Part shown: positions 45,832 through 56,559 of the stretch, piece by piece
Layout of the letters: each line of letters opens with the position of its first letter
Position numbering within the stretch: the stretch's first letter is position 1
Assembly: GCF_014762685.1 (NCBI RefSeq)
Contig: NZ_JABURM010000005.1
Coordinates: 930,001-994,000 of the forward strand
Reading direction: 5' to 3'
Source: Gracilimonas sp.
Lineage (GTDB): Bacteria; Bacteroidota; Rhodothermia; Balneolales; Balneolaceae
Length of the DNA: 64,000 nucleotides
Notes under the pieces: generated by a model
The model's database searches: none
What the model was told of the DNA's origin: nothing
Seen by the model: only the letters and a program-made list of their open reading frames with translations
Translations under genes and position numbers: made by a program

Positions 45832-46434
45832 TTATAATTTAGATTCCAATATGTTAAAGATATCTTTATGGATAGATTGTTTGTCCCGTTCTGCATTAAT
45901 CGTTTTAAATCGGGGTTCGGTTTTTGCTAAATGTTCAAATCCTTTAAAAACCCGGGTATAAAATGTATCACCTGCGCGTTCCATTCGGTCCTTCTCAAAA
46001 TGTTTAGTCCGTTCTGAAGCCTCATCTAAACTTAAACGCAGGTAAAATGTGTAATCCGGAACTAAATTTTGAGTTGCAGCAGCATTAATTTGATGAATTT
46101 GTTCAAGAGGCATGCTTTGACGCCCAAACCCCTGGTAAGCTACAGTAGAATCATAGAACCGATCCAGAATCACAATAACCCCCTCCTTTAGTAAGGGGCG
46201 TACTTTTTCAGCTATTAATTGGGAGCGTGCTGATGAAAATAACAGTAATTCTGTAACAGGAGAAATTTCTAATTCAGGATTTAACAACATCCCGCGTATC
46301 ATTTCGGATACATCCGTCCCCCCGGGTTCACGAAAAACCTCAACTCGATGCCCCAGTTCCGTTAACTTTTCTTTAAGCAGTGAAATTTGTGTGGATTTCC
46401 CGCTTCCGTCTATTCCTTCAAATGTTATAAGCAT
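45832..46434 (-). CDS. tmk: Thymidylate kinase
   Basis: This 200-residue kinase phosphorylates dTMP to dTDP. It has the P-loop FEGIDGSGKST at the N-terminus, the DRFYDSTVAYQG motif and the lid region near ERTKHFEKDRMERAG. It is the partner step to the tdk at 11.4 kb. The gene is divergent from metG. Confidence 0.95.
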   Translation of the reverse strand: MLITFEGIDGSGKSTQISLLKEKLTELGHRVEVFREPGGTDVSEMIRGMLLNPELEISPVTELLLFSSARSQLIAEKVRPLLKEGVIVILDRFYDSTVAYQGFGRQSMPLEQIHQINAAATQNLVPDYTFYLRLSLDEASERTKHFEKDRMERAGDTFYTRVFKGFEHLAKTEPRFKTINAERDKQSIHKDIFNILESKL

Positions 46435-46600
46435 GCTTTAAAATTACTAAGAAATATGATGAGGTTACATTTTTAAATAATTTAGCTTTCAATTTAGAGT
46501 TGTCGATGGGTATTCTTTCATCGAAAAATTTAGAATCTTGCCTTAAACATTAAACCCACCATTTCTTATCTTCACAAAAAAAGACGGATAAAACTCATTC

Positions 46601-48634
46601 ATGCCCAACAAAAAACGAATTCTTGTTACTTCGGCGCTGCCTTATGCAAACGGACCTATTCATCTTGGACACCTTGCCGGAGCCTACCTCACCCCAGACT
46701 TTTATGTACGCTACAAACGAAGAACAGACGCTGATGTAGCTTTTATTTGTGGCTCTGATGAGCATGGGGTACCTATTACCATTGCGGCTGAAAAAGAAGG
46801 GGTTTCCCCTCAGGATATTGTTGATCGCTATCATGAAATGAATAAGAAGGTATTTGAGGATTTCGGCATTACCTTCGATTATTATGGCAGAACCAGCTCA
46901 AAAACTCATCATGAGACTTCACAGGAGTTCTTTACTACGCTTTATGAGAAGGATTTTTTCAAGAAAAAAACGGAGGAACAGCTGTATGACCCAAAAGCAG
47001 ATATGTTTTTACCAGACCGTTATGTGAAAGGAACTTGCCCAAATTGTGGATATGAAGAAGCTTATGGTGATCAGTGTGAGAAATGCGGAACATCCCTTTC
47101 CCCCACGGAGCTGATTAACCCGGTAAGTGCCTTAACAGGGGAAGTGCCTGAACTAAAAGAAACCGTCCATTGGTATATGCCTTTGGGTGACATCCAGCCC
47201 AAGTTGGAAAAATGGATCGATACCCGTGAGAACTGGAAACCCAATGTAATGGGCCAAGTCAAAAGCTGGTTGACCGATGGACTCAATGACCGTGCAGCCA
47301 CCCGGGATTTAAGCTGGGGAGTTCCCGTGCCCTTAGAGGAAGCCAAAGGCAAAGTGCTGTATGTTTGGTTTGATGCTCCAATCGGCTACGTTTCAGCTAC
47401 CAAAGAATGGGCCCAGGAGCAAGGTAAACCGGAACTCTGGAAAGATTTCTGGCAGAATGAAGACACCGAACTTTACCATTTTATTGGAAAAGACAATATT
47501 GTATTCCACTGCATCATGTTTCCTGTTGTCCTGATGGAACACGGGGATTATGTGCTTCCAAAGAATGTACCGGCCAATGAATTCCTGAACCTTGAAGGAA
47601 GGAAGCTTTCAACTTCTCGTGGATGGGCGGTTTGGCTGCATGAATACCTCGAAGATTTTGAACCGGATTTATTGCGATATGCCCTCGGCACCACCCTTCC
47701 GGAGTCTAAAGATTCTGATTTCTCATGGAAAGATTTTCAAATGCATGTGAATACGGAGTTGGCGGATGTACTTGGTAACTTCACCAACCGATCCCTCTCC
47801 TTCACCGCCAATTATGCCGACGGAAAAGTTCCTGAATTAATCGAGCCCTCTGACTTGGACAAAATGACACTCCAAGCCATTGAAAACCAGAAAGAGAAAA
47901 TTACACAAGCTTACGAAAACTTCCGGTTTAAAGAAGCCATCAGTGAAACGATGAACCTGGCCCGAATTGGGAATCGCTATTTCACAGAAACCGAACCTTG
48001 GAAAACCAGGAAGGACGACCCTGTTAAATGTGGAAATACGCTTTATGTAAGCCTGCAAATCAGCGCTGCTCTTGCCTGCCTGTTTGATCCTGTTCTCCCC
48101 GCTAAAATGAAACAGTTAAGAGCTCAATTCGGCTTAAACGATAATTTTAGTTGGACAGAGATCAATTCAAACATGTTGGTTAAAGGTACCGTTGTCTCAC
48201 AAGGTGAAATTCTATTTGACAAAATTGAGGACGACATCATCGAAGAACAAATACAAAAATTACACGACAAAGCTAAGGCTGCCGATTCTACACCGGATGT
48301 GCCTGAGTTAAAAGAGGATATCGAATTTGGCGATTTCATGAAATTGGATCTCAGGGCCGGTAAAATTCTGAGCGCCGAGAAAATTGAAAAGTCCAATAAG
48401 TTATTGAAGCTGAAAGTAGATATTGGACTTGAGAAGAGAACGATCGTATCCGGTATTGCCAAGGATTTTAAAGCTGAAGATCTTCCGGGACAAAAAGTAA
48501 GCGTTGTGGCTAACCTTGCACCCAAAAAATTAATGGGAGTCGAAAGTCAGGGGATGATCCTCATGGCTGAAACTCCCGACGGAAAACTCAAATTTGTAGA
48601 AACCACGGCTGAACCTGGCAGTCCCATTACTTAA
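46601..48634 (+). CDS. metG: Methionyl-tRNA synthetase
   Basis: This 677-residue synthetase charges tRNA-Met. The HIGH motif is H21-L-G-H24; the zinc knuckles CPNCGY and CEKCG lie near residues 146-162; and the KMSKS loop reads KLSTS (in GRKLSTSRGWAVWL), the variant usual for this group of MetRS. The C-terminal 110 residues form an EMAP-type tRNA-binding domain (FMKLDLRAGKILSAEKIE). The debranching-enzyme gene starts on its stop (TAATG). Confidence 0.96.
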   Translation: MPNKKRILVTSALPYANGPIHLGHLAGAYLTPDFYVRYKRRTDADVAFICGSDEHGVPITIAAEKEGVSPQDIVDRYHEMNKKVFEDFGITFDYYGRTSSKTHHETSQEFFTTLYEKDFFKKKTEEQLYDPKADMFLPDRYVKGTCPNCGYEEAYGDQCEKCGTSLSPTELINPVSALTGEVPELKETVHWYMPLGDIQPKLEKWIDTRENWKPNVMGQVKSWLTDGLNDRAATRDLSWGVPVPLEEAKGKVLYVWFDAPIGYVSATKEWAQEQGKPELWKDFWQNEDTELYHFIGKDNIVFHCIMFPVVLMEHGDYVLPKNVPANEFLNLEGRKLSTSRGWAVWLHEYLEDFEPDLLRYALGTTLPESKDSDFSWKDFQMHVNTELADVLGNFTNRSLSFTANYADGKVPELIEPSDLDKMTLQAIENQKEKITQAYENFRFKEAISETMNLARIGNRYFTETEPWKTRKDDPVKCGNTLYVSLQISAALACLFDPVLPAKMKQLRAQFGLNDNFSWTEINSNMLVKGTVVSQGEILFDKIEDDIIEEQIQKLHDKAKAADSTPDVPELKEDIEFGDFMKLDLRAGKILSAEKIEKSNKLLKLKVDIGLEKRTIVSGIAKDFKAEDLPGQKVSVVANLAPKKLMGVESQGMILMAETPDGKLKFVETTAEPGSPIT

Positions 48635-50655
48635 TGGAATCTGAAATACAAAATGAGTGTATGGTAACCGGACTGGAAGAATTTCCTCTTGGATACACGA
48701 TAAAAGGTAATCAAACAGTCTTTCGCCTGTTTGCACCCAAAGCTACATCCGTAAAATTAGTTATTTACGATCAATACGAGGATGAATTAGGTCTTGCTTT
48801 CCCCCTTGAAATAAATGAAGAGGGTATTTGGGAGGGACTGATTCAGGATACTTTTTATAACAAATGGTATGCGTATAAAATCGAAGGCCCGGAAGATGAT
48901 CCTTATTTCATGACTTCTAACCATCCAATTGCTGACCCCAGAAGCCGGCATGTAACTTCCACAAATCATCACCTTCAATTCCCTAAAACAAAAATTACGG
49001 AATCGGGTCCTTTTAATTGGGAAGGTGATACTTTTACAGCTCCGGAAGATCCCCGAGATCTTGTTATTTATGAAGCCCACATAAAGGACATGGTAGCTCA
49101 CTCTTCTGCCAAAACATATGTGAATGGTATTTATAATGATTTCAGAGAGGCTGAAGTTGGAGGTATCGCGCATTTAAAAAAACTGGGAGTTAACGCCGTT
49201 GAATTCCTGCCGCTTCAAAAATTCGCCTATTTCGAACCACCTTTTAATGAAGATACCCCCGAAGGCATTAAAAACACCTGGAACCCCTATGCCCGAAATT
49301 ACTGGGGCTATATGACCTCTTTCTTTTTTGCACCTGAGACAATGTATGCCTCTGATGCCAACTTACAACCCGGGTCCGTCATAGGAGGATCGCAAAACGC
49401 TGAATTTGAACTCAAAAATTTAGTTAAGGAATTACATAAGGAAGGTATTTCGGTAATCATGGATGTTGTTTATAATCACGCTTCCCATTATGACTTAAAT
49501 CCTTTGAAGTACACTGCTAAAGATCATTATTTTCGGTTGGATGAGGCAGGTAATTTCTTAAATGACAGCTGGACCGGTAATGACATCAACACAAGCGCTT
49601 ATTATGCGCGCGACATTATCCTGGAATCGGTAAAGCATTGGATCACTGAATATCATATTGATGGATTCAGGTTTGATTTAGCCGGCATCTTCGATTGGGA
49701 AACAGTGGACATGATTAAGGAAGAAGCTAAAAAACTTAATCCCAATACAATATTAATTGCAGAACCCTGGGGCGGTGATTATAAGCCGGAAGGTTTCTCT
49801 GATCGAGGCTGGGCATCCTGGAATGATCGTTTCAGAAACGGATTTAAGGGATACAACCCCACCGAAAATAAAGGATTGATATTCGGGCAATTAGGATCAA
49901 ACTCTCGCTACGGGATCGAAAATCTTATCCGAGGTACATTAAAGTTCGGTGAACATGGTTTATTCAATCACTCCGCTCATACCGTGAACTATCTGGAAAG
50001 TCATGACGGTTATACTTTGGGAGATTATATCCGAATTGCTTTAAATAAGGAAAATGCTCAAAAAACATTCTCAGATAAAGCATCTATTTCTGTGCTTTCC
50101 GGGCAAGAAAGAAAAATCGCCAAACTTGCAGCTCTAACGTTATTTGTGTCTCAAGGCATTACTATGATACATGCCGGCCAGGAATGGGCTCGCTCAAAAT
50201 TAATCATCGCTCCTCAAAATTTAGATCCAAAAAAGGGACGATTAGACAAAGATTCCTACAATAAAGATAACCAGACTAATTGGCTTAATTTTAATGAAAT
50301 TGATCTCAACAGGGATCTTTATGAATACTATAAAGGTTTAATTAAATTAAGGTTAAACTCCCCCGCCCTTCGAAAAGCACAGCCAGATGAAATTAATTTT
50401 AAGGTATATGACAGTCCTCTTCACATTACATTCTCAATTGATGGAAAAAGTTCGGGTGATATGTATGATTACTTTGTATCATTGAATGCGAACACAGGAC
50501 ATGCACATGAAATTATTTTACCCGAAGGGTATTGGGAAATCGTTGTTAACGCAAGCAAGTCCGGTTATAAAACCATCAAGAGTACGCATCAATCACTTAG
50601 CGTACCTGCAAGTTCCGGAGTTGTATTAAGAAAGTTGCGTGTGAGCAATGCTTAA
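48634..50655 (+). CDS. GH13 debranching enzyme (pullulanase/isoamylase-like)
   Basis: This 673-residue glycoside hydrolase begins with a CBM48-like domain (residues 15-115) followed by a GH13 barrel. The nucleophile Asp is in GFRFDLAGIFD, the acid/base Glu in LIAEPWGGDY, and the transition-state Asp in YLESHDGYTLGD. The NYWGYMTSFFFAPE segment resembles isoamylase/GlgX and differs from the pullulanase YNWGYDP, so I leave the subtype open. It should cleave alpha-1,6 branches in glycogen or related glucans. There is no signal peptide, so it acts in the cytoplasm. Its start overlaps the metG stop by one base. Confidence 0.85.
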   Translation: MESEIQNECMVTGLEEFPLGYTIKGNQTVFRLFAPKATSVKLVIYDQYEDELGLAFPLEINEEGIWEGLIQDTFYNKWYAYKIEGPEDDPYFMTSNHPIADPRSRHVTSTNHHLQFPKTKITESGPFNWEGDTFTAPEDPRDLVIYEAHIKDMVAHSSAKTYVNGIYNDFREAEVGGIAHLKKLGVNAVEFLPLQKFAYFEPPFNEDTPEGIKNTWNPYARNYWGYMTSFFFAPETMYASDANLQPGSVIGGSQNAEFELKNLVKELHKEGISVIMDVVYNHASHYDLNPLKYTAKDHYFRLDEAGNFLNDSWTGNDINTSAYYARDIILESVKHWITEYHIDGFRFDLAGIFDWETVDMIKEEAKKLNPNTILIAEPWGGDYKPEGFSDRGWASWNDRFRNGFKGYNPTENKGLIFGQLGSNSRYGIENLIRGTLKFGEHGLFNHSAHTVNYLESHDGYTLGDYIRIALNKENAQKTFSDKASISVLSGQERKIAKLAALTLFVSQGITMIHAGQEWARSKLIIAPQNLDPKKGRLDKDSYNKDNQTNWLNFNEIDLNRDLYEYYKGLIKLRLNSPALRKAQPDEINFKVYDSPLHITFSIDGKSSGDMYDYFVSLNANTGHAHEIILPEGYWEIVVNASKSGYKTIKSTHQSLSVPASSGVVLRKLRVSNA

Positions 50656-50667
50656 AATATTTTAAGC
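50650..50667. other. 18-bp perfect palindrome across the debranching-gene stop codon
   Basis: GCTTAAAAT and its exact complement ATTTTAAGC form an uninterrupted 18-bp palindrome that includes the TAA at 50653-50655. It lies upstream of a strong AGGAGG site. It may be an operator or a weak RNA stem. No T-run follows. Confidence 0.35.
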
Positions 50668-50703
50668 TGTCTAAATAATAAAACATCCTAAGGAGGAAAT
50701 CAC

Positions 50704-52047
50704 TTGGCTGAAATAACCACCGAACGCGGTTCATGGAATTCAAAACTTGGCTTTATACTTGCAGCAGCAGGTTCGGCCGTTGGACTTGGTAACATTTGGG
50801 CTTTCCCTACAAAAGTTGCCACCGAAGGCGGCGCTGCATATCTCTTAATTTACCTGCTCTGTACTTTTGCTATCGGCTTTCCGGTAATGGCTGCTGAAAT
50901 TGCAATCGGCCGTAAATCAGGAAAAAATCCAGTTGGCGCATTTAAAGCTATCAGTTCAAATAAGTTTTTCCCATTTGTCGGTTTGTGGGGGGTAATTTGC
51001 GGGGTGATGATCCTCTCCTTCTATACCGTTATTGCCGGTTGGGCGTTTGGATATGCTTTTGAAGAAATTTTCTACTTTTTTGGATGGGCGGATGCCGCCA
51101 ATTGGCTCACTGATACCAACAACGGGTTTAAGAATGCCCTTATCGCCACTGTTTTTATGCTTGGCACCATTAAAATCATCACCGGCGGGGTAAGTGATGG
51201 TATTGAACGGGCAACCAAAGCAATGATGCCCCTTTTGATAGGTATCATTGTGATTATGATTGTTTATGTACTATTGCAACCCGGCAGCGCCGAAGGGGTT
51301 CGTGTTTATTTACTTCCCGATTTCAGTAAAATTAACGCTGATCTGATTTTTTCAGCCATGGGACAAGCATTCTTTTCCCTTTCTCTAGGAATGGGTGCTT
51401 TAATTACTTATGGTTCATACCTCAATAAAAAAGAAAATATTCCACAGGCAGCCGCTTTTGTAACTTTAGCTGATGTGGGGATTGCTTTTCTCGCCGGTTT
51501 ATTAATTGTTCCTGCTATGTACCTGGCTCAAAGTTCCGGAATTAATATTAGTGTGGGTGGAGAGCTCGCTTCAAGTACCGACCTTGTATTTCAAATATTA
51601 CCTGCACTGTTCCATACTATTGGCGGAGCTGTTGGTATGATTTTAGGAGTTACTTTCTTTCTTCTTTTAAGCATTGCGGCATTAACCTCTACTATTTCTT
51701 TATTGGAAGTGCCCGTTTCATACGTAATTGATGAATTCGAAGTAAAACGAAAAAAGGCTGCTTGGTCTGTAGGATCCGGAATTTTAGTCGTATCCATTGC
51801 CGTTTCATTCTTCCCTGTTTTAATCGGACATTTTGATAATATCTTCAATAATATCGGTTTACCTCTGGGCGGATTTTTAATCTGTGTTTTTGTAGGCTAT
51901 TTTTGGACAACAGAAAACGCCATCAACGAAATGGAGTATGGATTTGCAGGTATCAAACAAACCCTATTCTCAAAAGTTTGGCCAATTTTCATTAAATATA
52001 TTTGTCCTGCAGCCATACTTTATAATTTGATTACTAATTTCATCTAA
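50704..52047 (+). CDS. Sodium-dependent transporter, neurotransmitter:sodium symporter (SLC6) family
   Basis: This 447-residue membrane protein has the NSS signature in its first helix, LAAAGSAVGLGNIWAFPTK, and about eleven to twelve membrane segments. Such bacterial symporters import amino acids with Na+. The substrate cannot be determined. The start is a TTG with a strong AGGAGG site 7 bp upstream (50691-50696), which decides the start. A sodium symporter fits a marine or halophilic lifestyle, but is not proof of one. Confidence 0.9.
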   Translation: MAEITTERGSWNSKLGFILAAAGSAVGLGNIWAFPTKVATEGGAAYLLIYLLCTFAIGFPVMAAEIAIGRKSGKNPVGAFKAISSNKFFPFVGLWGVICGVMILSFYTVIAGWAFGYAFEEIFYFFGWADAANWLTDTNNGFKNALIATVFMLGTIKIITGGVSDGIERATKAMMPLLIGIIVIMIVYVLLQPGSAEGVRVYLLPDFSKINADLIFSAMGQAFFSLSLGMGALITYGSYLNKKENIPQAAAFVTLADVGIAFLAGLLIVPAMYLAQSSGINISVGGELASSTDLVFQILPALFHTIGGAVGMILGVTFFLLLSIAALTSTISLLEVPVSYVIDEFEVKRKKAAWSVGSGILVVSIAVSFFPVLIGHFDNIFNNIGLPLGGFLICVFVGYFWTTENAINEMEYGFAGIKQTLFSKVWPIFIKYICPAAILYNLITNFI

Positions 52048-52118
52048 ACTCGTTTGTTATCCAAACAGGCAGGTGGTATTTTTGAGCGAAATTTATTTAT
52101 CAGAGGAAAAACTAAAGA

Positions 52119-52688
52119 ATGTCTAAAGTATCAACATCAGATTTTAGAAACGGAATGGTTCTGGATCTGGACGGAGAACTCTACTCGATCACAGAGTTTC
52201 AACATGTGAAACCCGGAAAAGGCCCTGCTTTTGTACGCACAAAGCTAAAAGGGATCATGAATGGGAAGAATATCGATAAGACCTGGCGATCCGGCGAAAA
52301 TGCAGAAGCAGTAAGGATAGAACAGCATGAGTATCAGTATTTATACAATGATGGCCAGCTTTTCTACCTTATGCATAATGAAACCTATGAGCAGGTACCG
52401 GTAAATGCCTCTCAGGTTGAGCGAAAAGGTTTTTTTGTAGAGGGACAAGATTGTAATGTAATGGTCAATGCCGATGAAGAATCAATTCTTTACGCGGAAC
52501 CAAAAGATCATATAGAGGTGACAGTGGAAAAAACGGATCCCGGCGTACGCGGTGATACCGCCCAAGGTGGAAGTAAGCCGGCTACACTTGAGTCCGGAGC
52601 TACCGTTCAAGTTCCTTTATTTATTAATGAAGGTGAAAAAATTAAAGTAGATACACGAACAGCTGAATATATAGAACGAGCTAAATAA
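52119..52688 (+). CDS. efp: Translation elongation factor P
   Basis: This 189-residue protein rescues ribosomes stalled on proline stretches. It has the tip loop K31-P-G-K34-G-P-A-F; K34 is the residue modified in many bacteria. Three beta-barrel domains and the [15 protein letters not shown] end are intact. No epmA/epmB or earP gene lies nearby. accB starts 8 bp downstream, a frequent order. Confidence 0.97.
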   Translation: MSKVSTSDFRNGMVLDLDGELYSITEFQHVKPGKGPAFVRTKLKGIMNGKNIDKTWRSGENAEAVRIEQHEYQYLYNDGQLFYLMHNETYEQVPVNASQVERKGFFVEGQDCNVMVNADEESILYAEPKDHIEVTVEKTDPGVRGDTAQGGSKPATLESGATVQVPLFINEGEKIKVDTRTAEYIERAK

Positions 52689-52696
52689 AACTAACC

Positions 52697-53173
52697 ATGG
52701 ATTTAAAACTCATAAAAAATATATTAGACCTTATCGCCGAAAGCGACGTGAACGAAGTTTCGCTCGAGGAAGGTGATTTCAAAATTAAAGTAAAGAAACA
52801 AGGAGAAGTTCAACAGGTTAGCTATGCACAGCCTGCAGCACCTCACCCCCCTGCCCAAGCTGTACACGCACCGGCCCAGCCTCAACAACAAGAAGCGGCA
52901 GCCGGCCAAAGCTCAGCAGAGGATCAACCGGATGGTGATACGGTTACTTCACCTATAGTAGGTACTTTTTACGAGGCTGCGTCTCCTGATTCTGATCCAT
53001 TTGTCAAAGTTGGGGATAAAGTTTCCAAAGGTGACACCCTTTGTATTGTGGAAGCCATGAAAATCATGAATGAGATTGAAGCTGAGTTCGGTGGCACAGT
53101 GGAAAAGATCTTAGTGAATGATGGACAACCCGTCGAGTTTGAACAACCACTTTTCATTATTAAAAAAGACTAA
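52697..53173 (+). CDS. accB: Acetyl-CoA carboxylase biotin carboxyl carrier protein
   Basis: This 158-residue protein carries biotin for fatty acid synthesis. The biotinyl lysine is K122 in EAMKIMNE. A proline/alanine/glutamine-rich linker (about residues 43-80) separates the N-terminal helix from the carrier domain. Its 3' end is 9 bp from accC. Confidence 0.96.
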   Translation: MDLKLIKNILDLIAESDVNEVSLEEGDFKIKVKKQGEVQQVSYAQPAAPHPPAQAVHAPAQPQQQEAAAGQSSAEDQPDGDTVTSPIVGTFYEAASPDSDPFVKVGDKVSKGDTLCIVEAMKIMNEIEAEFGGTVEKILVNDGQPVEFEQPLFIIKKD

Positions 53174-53182
53174 GCGGCATTC

Positions 53183-54535
53183 ATGTTTAAAAAAATTCTG
53201 ATTGCCAATCGAGGAGAAATTGCACTGCGAATTATTCGCACATGTCAGGAAATGGGCATTAAAACAGTAGCAGTATACTCTACTGCTGATGCCGACAGCC
53301 TGCATGTTAAGTTTGCGGATGAAGCCGTTTGCATTGGTCCTCCTGCAGGCAAAGAAAGTTATTTGAAAATCCCAAGTATTTTAGCAGCTGCTGAAATTAC
53401 TAATGCCGAAGCTATCCATCCCGGATACGGTTTTTTGGCAGAAAATGCAGAATTCTCACGCATCTGCTCGGAACACGACATCAAGTTTATAGGGCCTTCA
53501 CCTGATGCCATTAATAAAATGGGTGACAAGGCAGTAGCTAAAGCTACAATGATTGCCAATAAAGTGCCGGTGGTGCCCGGTAGCGACGGTGTTGTTGAAA
53601 GCTACGAAGACGCAAAAAAAGTTTGTGATGAGATAGGATTTCCGGTAATCATCAAAGCTTCAGCCGGCGGTGGCGGGCGCGGAATGCGTATGGTAATGGA
53701 AGCCTCCGAGCTTGAGAAAAATTATAAAATGTGTCGTCAGGAAGCCGAAACTTCTTTCAACAATCCAGCAGTTTATATTGAGCGATTTGTATTGAACCCT
53801 CATCATGTTGAAATTCAGGTTATGGCTGACCAGCATGGAACGGCTGTACACTATGGAGAAAGAGACTGTTCCTTGCAACGGCGTCATCAAAAAATATTGG
53901 AAGAATCACCCTCTCCCCTGATGACTGAAAAGTTACGCAAACAAATGGGTGATGCTGCAGTTAATGCTGCGAAAGCAGTTAACTATGAAGGGGCAGGAAC
54001 CGTAGAATTTTTAGTGGACGACGATCACAACTTCTACTTCATGGAAATGAATACCCGTATTCAGGTAGAGCACCCTGTCACGGAAGAAGTAACCGGTATC
54101 GATTTAATTGAACAACAAATCAGAGTAGCAGCCGGTGAAAAAATAGAAGAGTTTCCCCTGAAATTTACCAATCATGCTATTGAATGCCGCATTAACGCAG
54201 AAGACCCGGAACACAACTTCCGGCCTTCAGCAGGCGAAATTACTGTATTCCATCCTCCCGGTGGGCACGGAGTCCGCTTAGATACCCATGCATATTCCGG
54301 GTATAGAATACCTCCTTATTATGATTCCATGATAGCAAAGTTGATTGTAAGTGCTCCTACACGAGAGGAAGCCATCAGAAAAATGAAGCGGGCTCTGAAG
54401 GAATTTATTATCGAGGGTATTAAGACAAATATCCCTTATCATATCCAGCTTATGGATGATGAAAACTTTATCAAAGGGAAATTTGATACCAAGTATTTAG
54501 AAAGAGAATTCAAATATATACCTAAAAAAGACTGA
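53183..54535 (+). CDS. accC: Acetyl-CoA carboxylase biotin carboxylase subunit
   Basis: This 450-residue ATP-grasp enzyme carboxylates the biotin on AccB. It has the N-terminal [21 protein letters not shown] loop [12 protein letters not shown], active-site NPHHVEIQV, and [15 protein letters not shown]. The gene order efp-accB-accC is typical. gcvH starts one base after its stop. Confidence 0.97.
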   Translation: MFKKILIANRGEIALRIIRTCQEMGIKTVAVYSTADADSLHVKFADEAVCIGPPAGKESYLKIPSILAAAEITNAEAIHPGYGFLAENAEFSRICSEHDIKFIGPSPDAINKMGDKAVAKATMIANKVPVVPGSDGVVESYEDAKKVCDEIGFPVIIKASAGGGGRGMRMVMEASELEKNYKMCRQEAETSFNNPAVYIERFVLNPHHVEIQVMADQHGTAVHYGERDCSLQRRHQKILEESPSPLMTEKLRKQMGDAAVNAAKAVNYEGAGTVEFLVDDDHNFYFMEMNTRIQVEHPVTEEVTGIDLIEQQIRVAAGEKIEEFPLKFTNHAIECRINAEDPEHNFRPSAGEITVFHPPGGHGVRLDTHAYSGYRIPPYYDSMIAKLIVSAPTREEAIRKMKRALKEFIIEGIKTNIPYHIQLMDDENFIKGKFDTKYLEREFKYIPKKD

Positions 54536-54536
54536 A

Positions 54537-54917
54537 ATGAGCATACCTGCTGACCTAAAATACACTCGCGAGCACGAATGGGTTAAAGACAACGGCGACG
54601 GTACTGTAACAGTTGGTGTCACTGACTTTGCACAAGGCGAACTTGGGGATATCGTATTTGTAGAACTGGAGCCGGAAGGAACTGAATTTTCCAAAGATGA
54701 TACTTTTGGTACCGTTGAAGCCGTTAAGACCGTTTCTGATCTCTACGCCCCTGTTGACGGTGAAATTACCGAAGTCAATGAAAAGCTGGAGGATGAGCCC
54801 GAGTTAGTAAATGAAGATCCCTACGGAGATGGGTGGATGGTAAAAATTAAACTAGCCGATACTTCCCAATTGGATGACCTGCTAAGTGCTGAACAGTACG
54901 AAGAAGTCATCGCTTAA
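54537..54917 (+). CDS. gcvH: Glycine cleavage system H protein
   Basis: This 126-residue lipoyl carrier shuttles the aminomethyl group in glycine cleavage. The lipoyl lysine is K64 in VEAVKTVSDLYAP. It starts one base after the accC stop, and no gcvT or gcvP gene is adjacent. In bacteria with scavenging pathways GcvH also donates lipoate to other enzymes. Confidence 0.95.
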   Translation: MSIPADLKYTREHEWVKDNGDGTVTVGVTDFAQGELGDIVFVELEPEGTEFSKDDTFGTVEAVKTVSDLYAPVDGEITEVNEKLEDEPELVNEDPYGDGWMVKIKLADTSQLDDLLSAEQYEEVIA

Positions 54918-54939
54918 TCCTTTTAATTGTTTTTAATTC

Positions 54940-56490
54940 ATGCATAGCCGACATTCCGAATGGATTCTCATCCTTGATTATGGTTCTCAACTTACTCAAC
55001 TAATTGCTCGTCGGCTCAGGGAGCTGCATATTTATTGTGAAATTCATCCCTACAATGTCAATCTTGATGAAGTTTCTACCCCGACTCCGGGAGGGATTAT
55101 TCTTTCAGGCGGCCCAAAGAGTGTCAACGATGATGATGCTCCCAATCTTCAATCTGAAATTTTAAGCTGGAACATACCCATCCTTGGTGTGTGCTATGGC
55201 CTTCAGCTTTTAGCTCACACCGAAATTCCAGGAAGTGTAGAAAAAGCAGCCAAGAGAGAGTATGGACGTGCAAACCTCCTCATTGATAATGATGAAGATT
55301 TGTTAAAAAATATTCCAAACGAAAGTGTTGTCTGGATGAGTCATGGTGATCATATCCATGAATTACCCTCCTCTTACGAAGTTATTGGTCATACCGCAAA
55401 TGCCGAAGTTGCTGCCGTACGTCATAAAAAAAATCAGATCTACGGTGTTCAATTTCATCCGGAAGTAGCACATACTGATCATGGAAAACAACTGCTTCAA
55501 AATTTTGCCTACACTATTTGTGATCTTAAGGGAGACTGGACTTCTGAATCTTTCATAGATGAACAAATTGCAGCGATAAGGGAGAAAGTCGGTACTGATA
55601 AGGTTTTATGCGGCCTCTCCGGAGGAGTTGATTCTACTGTAGTTGCTACGCTCATTCACAGGGCTATTGGAGATCAGCTGGAATGTGTGTTTGTCGATAA
55701 TGGGTTATTGCGCAAAAAGGAATTCGAATCCGTCATGGAGCTTTATACCCGTGACCTAAATTTACCGGTTCGGGGTGTAGATGCTTCCGACCTTTTTCTT
55801 GGGCGACTTGAAGGCATTTCTGATCCTGAAGAAAAACGGAAAATTATCGGGAATACTTTTATTGATGTATTCGATGAAGAAATCGGTGAAGATGCGGACT
55901 TTAAATACCTGGCTCAAGGTACACTCTATCCTGATGTAATTGAAAGTGTCTCCTTCAAAGGACCTTCGGCTACCATCAAATCCCATCATAATGTAGGCGG
56001 ACTCCCTGAAAAAATGAAACTTGATCTCATTGAGCCGGTTCGCGAATTATTTAAAGACGAGGTTCGAGAGGTTGGCAAGGCCCTGGGAATTCCCGATCAC
56101 TTTATTGGCCGGCACCCTTTTCCGGGACCTGGGCTGGGAATTCGAGTACTGGGCAAACTTTCCAAAGAGCGTCTCGACTTATTGCGTGATGCCGATTTTA
56201 TTTTTATAGAAGAGCTCAAAAAACAAAATCTATATGATGAGGTTTGGCAAGCTTTGGCAGTTCTGCTGCCGGTACAAAGTGTGGGGGTTATGGGCGATGA
56301 ACGCACCTATGAATTTACGCTCGCGCTTCGGGCAGTAACCAGCTTAGATGGGATGACTGCAGACTGGGCACATTTACCCTATGATTTTTTATCGCATGTC
56401 TCAAATAGGATTATCAACGAAATTAAAGGTATTAATCGCGTGGTTTACGATATAAGTTCCAAACCACCGGCAACTATTGAATGGGAATAA
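54940..56490 (+). CDS. guaA: GMP synthase (glutamine-hydrolysing)
   Basis: This 516-residue enzyme makes GMP from XMP. The N-terminal amidotransferase has [11 protein letters not shown] with the nucleophile Cys and QFHPEVAHT. The ATP-pyrophosphatase domain has the P-loop [13 protein letters not shown]. The C-terminal dimerisation domain ends KPPATIEWE, a conserved end of the family. It lies 22 bp after gcvH. Confidence 0.97.
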   Translation: MHSRHSEWILILDYGSQLTQLIARRLRELHIYCEIHPYNVNLDEVSTPTPGGIILSGGPKSVNDDDAPNLQSEILSWNIPILGVCYGLQLLAHTEIPGSVEKAAKREYGRANLLIDNDEDLLKNIPNESVVWMSHGDHIHELPSSYEVIGHTANAEVAAVRHKKNQIYGVQFHPEVAHTDHGKQLLQNFAYTICDLKGDWTSESFIDEQIAAIREKVGTDKVLCGLSGGVDSTVVATLIHRAIGDQLECVFVDNGLLRKKEFESVMELYTRDLNLPVRGVDASDLFLGRLEGISDPEEKRKIIGNTFIDVFDEEIGEDADFKYLAQGTLYPDVIESVSFKGPSATIKSHHNVGGLPEKMKLDLIEPVRELFKDEVREVGKALGIPDHFIGRHPFPGPGLGIRVLGKLSKERLDLLRDADFIFIEELKKQNLYDEVWQALAVLLPVQSVGVMGDERTYEFTLALRAVTSLDGMTADWAHLPYDFLSHVSNRIINEIKGINRVVYDISSKPPATIEWE

Positions 56491-56559
56491 TTTTACAGAA
56501 CTTTTTAGCTTTTATTCAGTTATAAATACAGCAAAGTGAATAATTCAATCTAAATTTCG

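Noticed and set aside
45648-45896. An 82-codon frame on the minus strand covering the end of tmk and the following gap
   Set aside because: It overlaps tmk in another frame, has an unusual composition and no recognisable homology.
46503-46524. 6-bp hairpin (TCGATG/CATCGA) between tmk and metG as a terminator
   Set aside because: The genes diverge here, so a terminator is not expected, and the stem is short. It is more likely incidental or a binding site.
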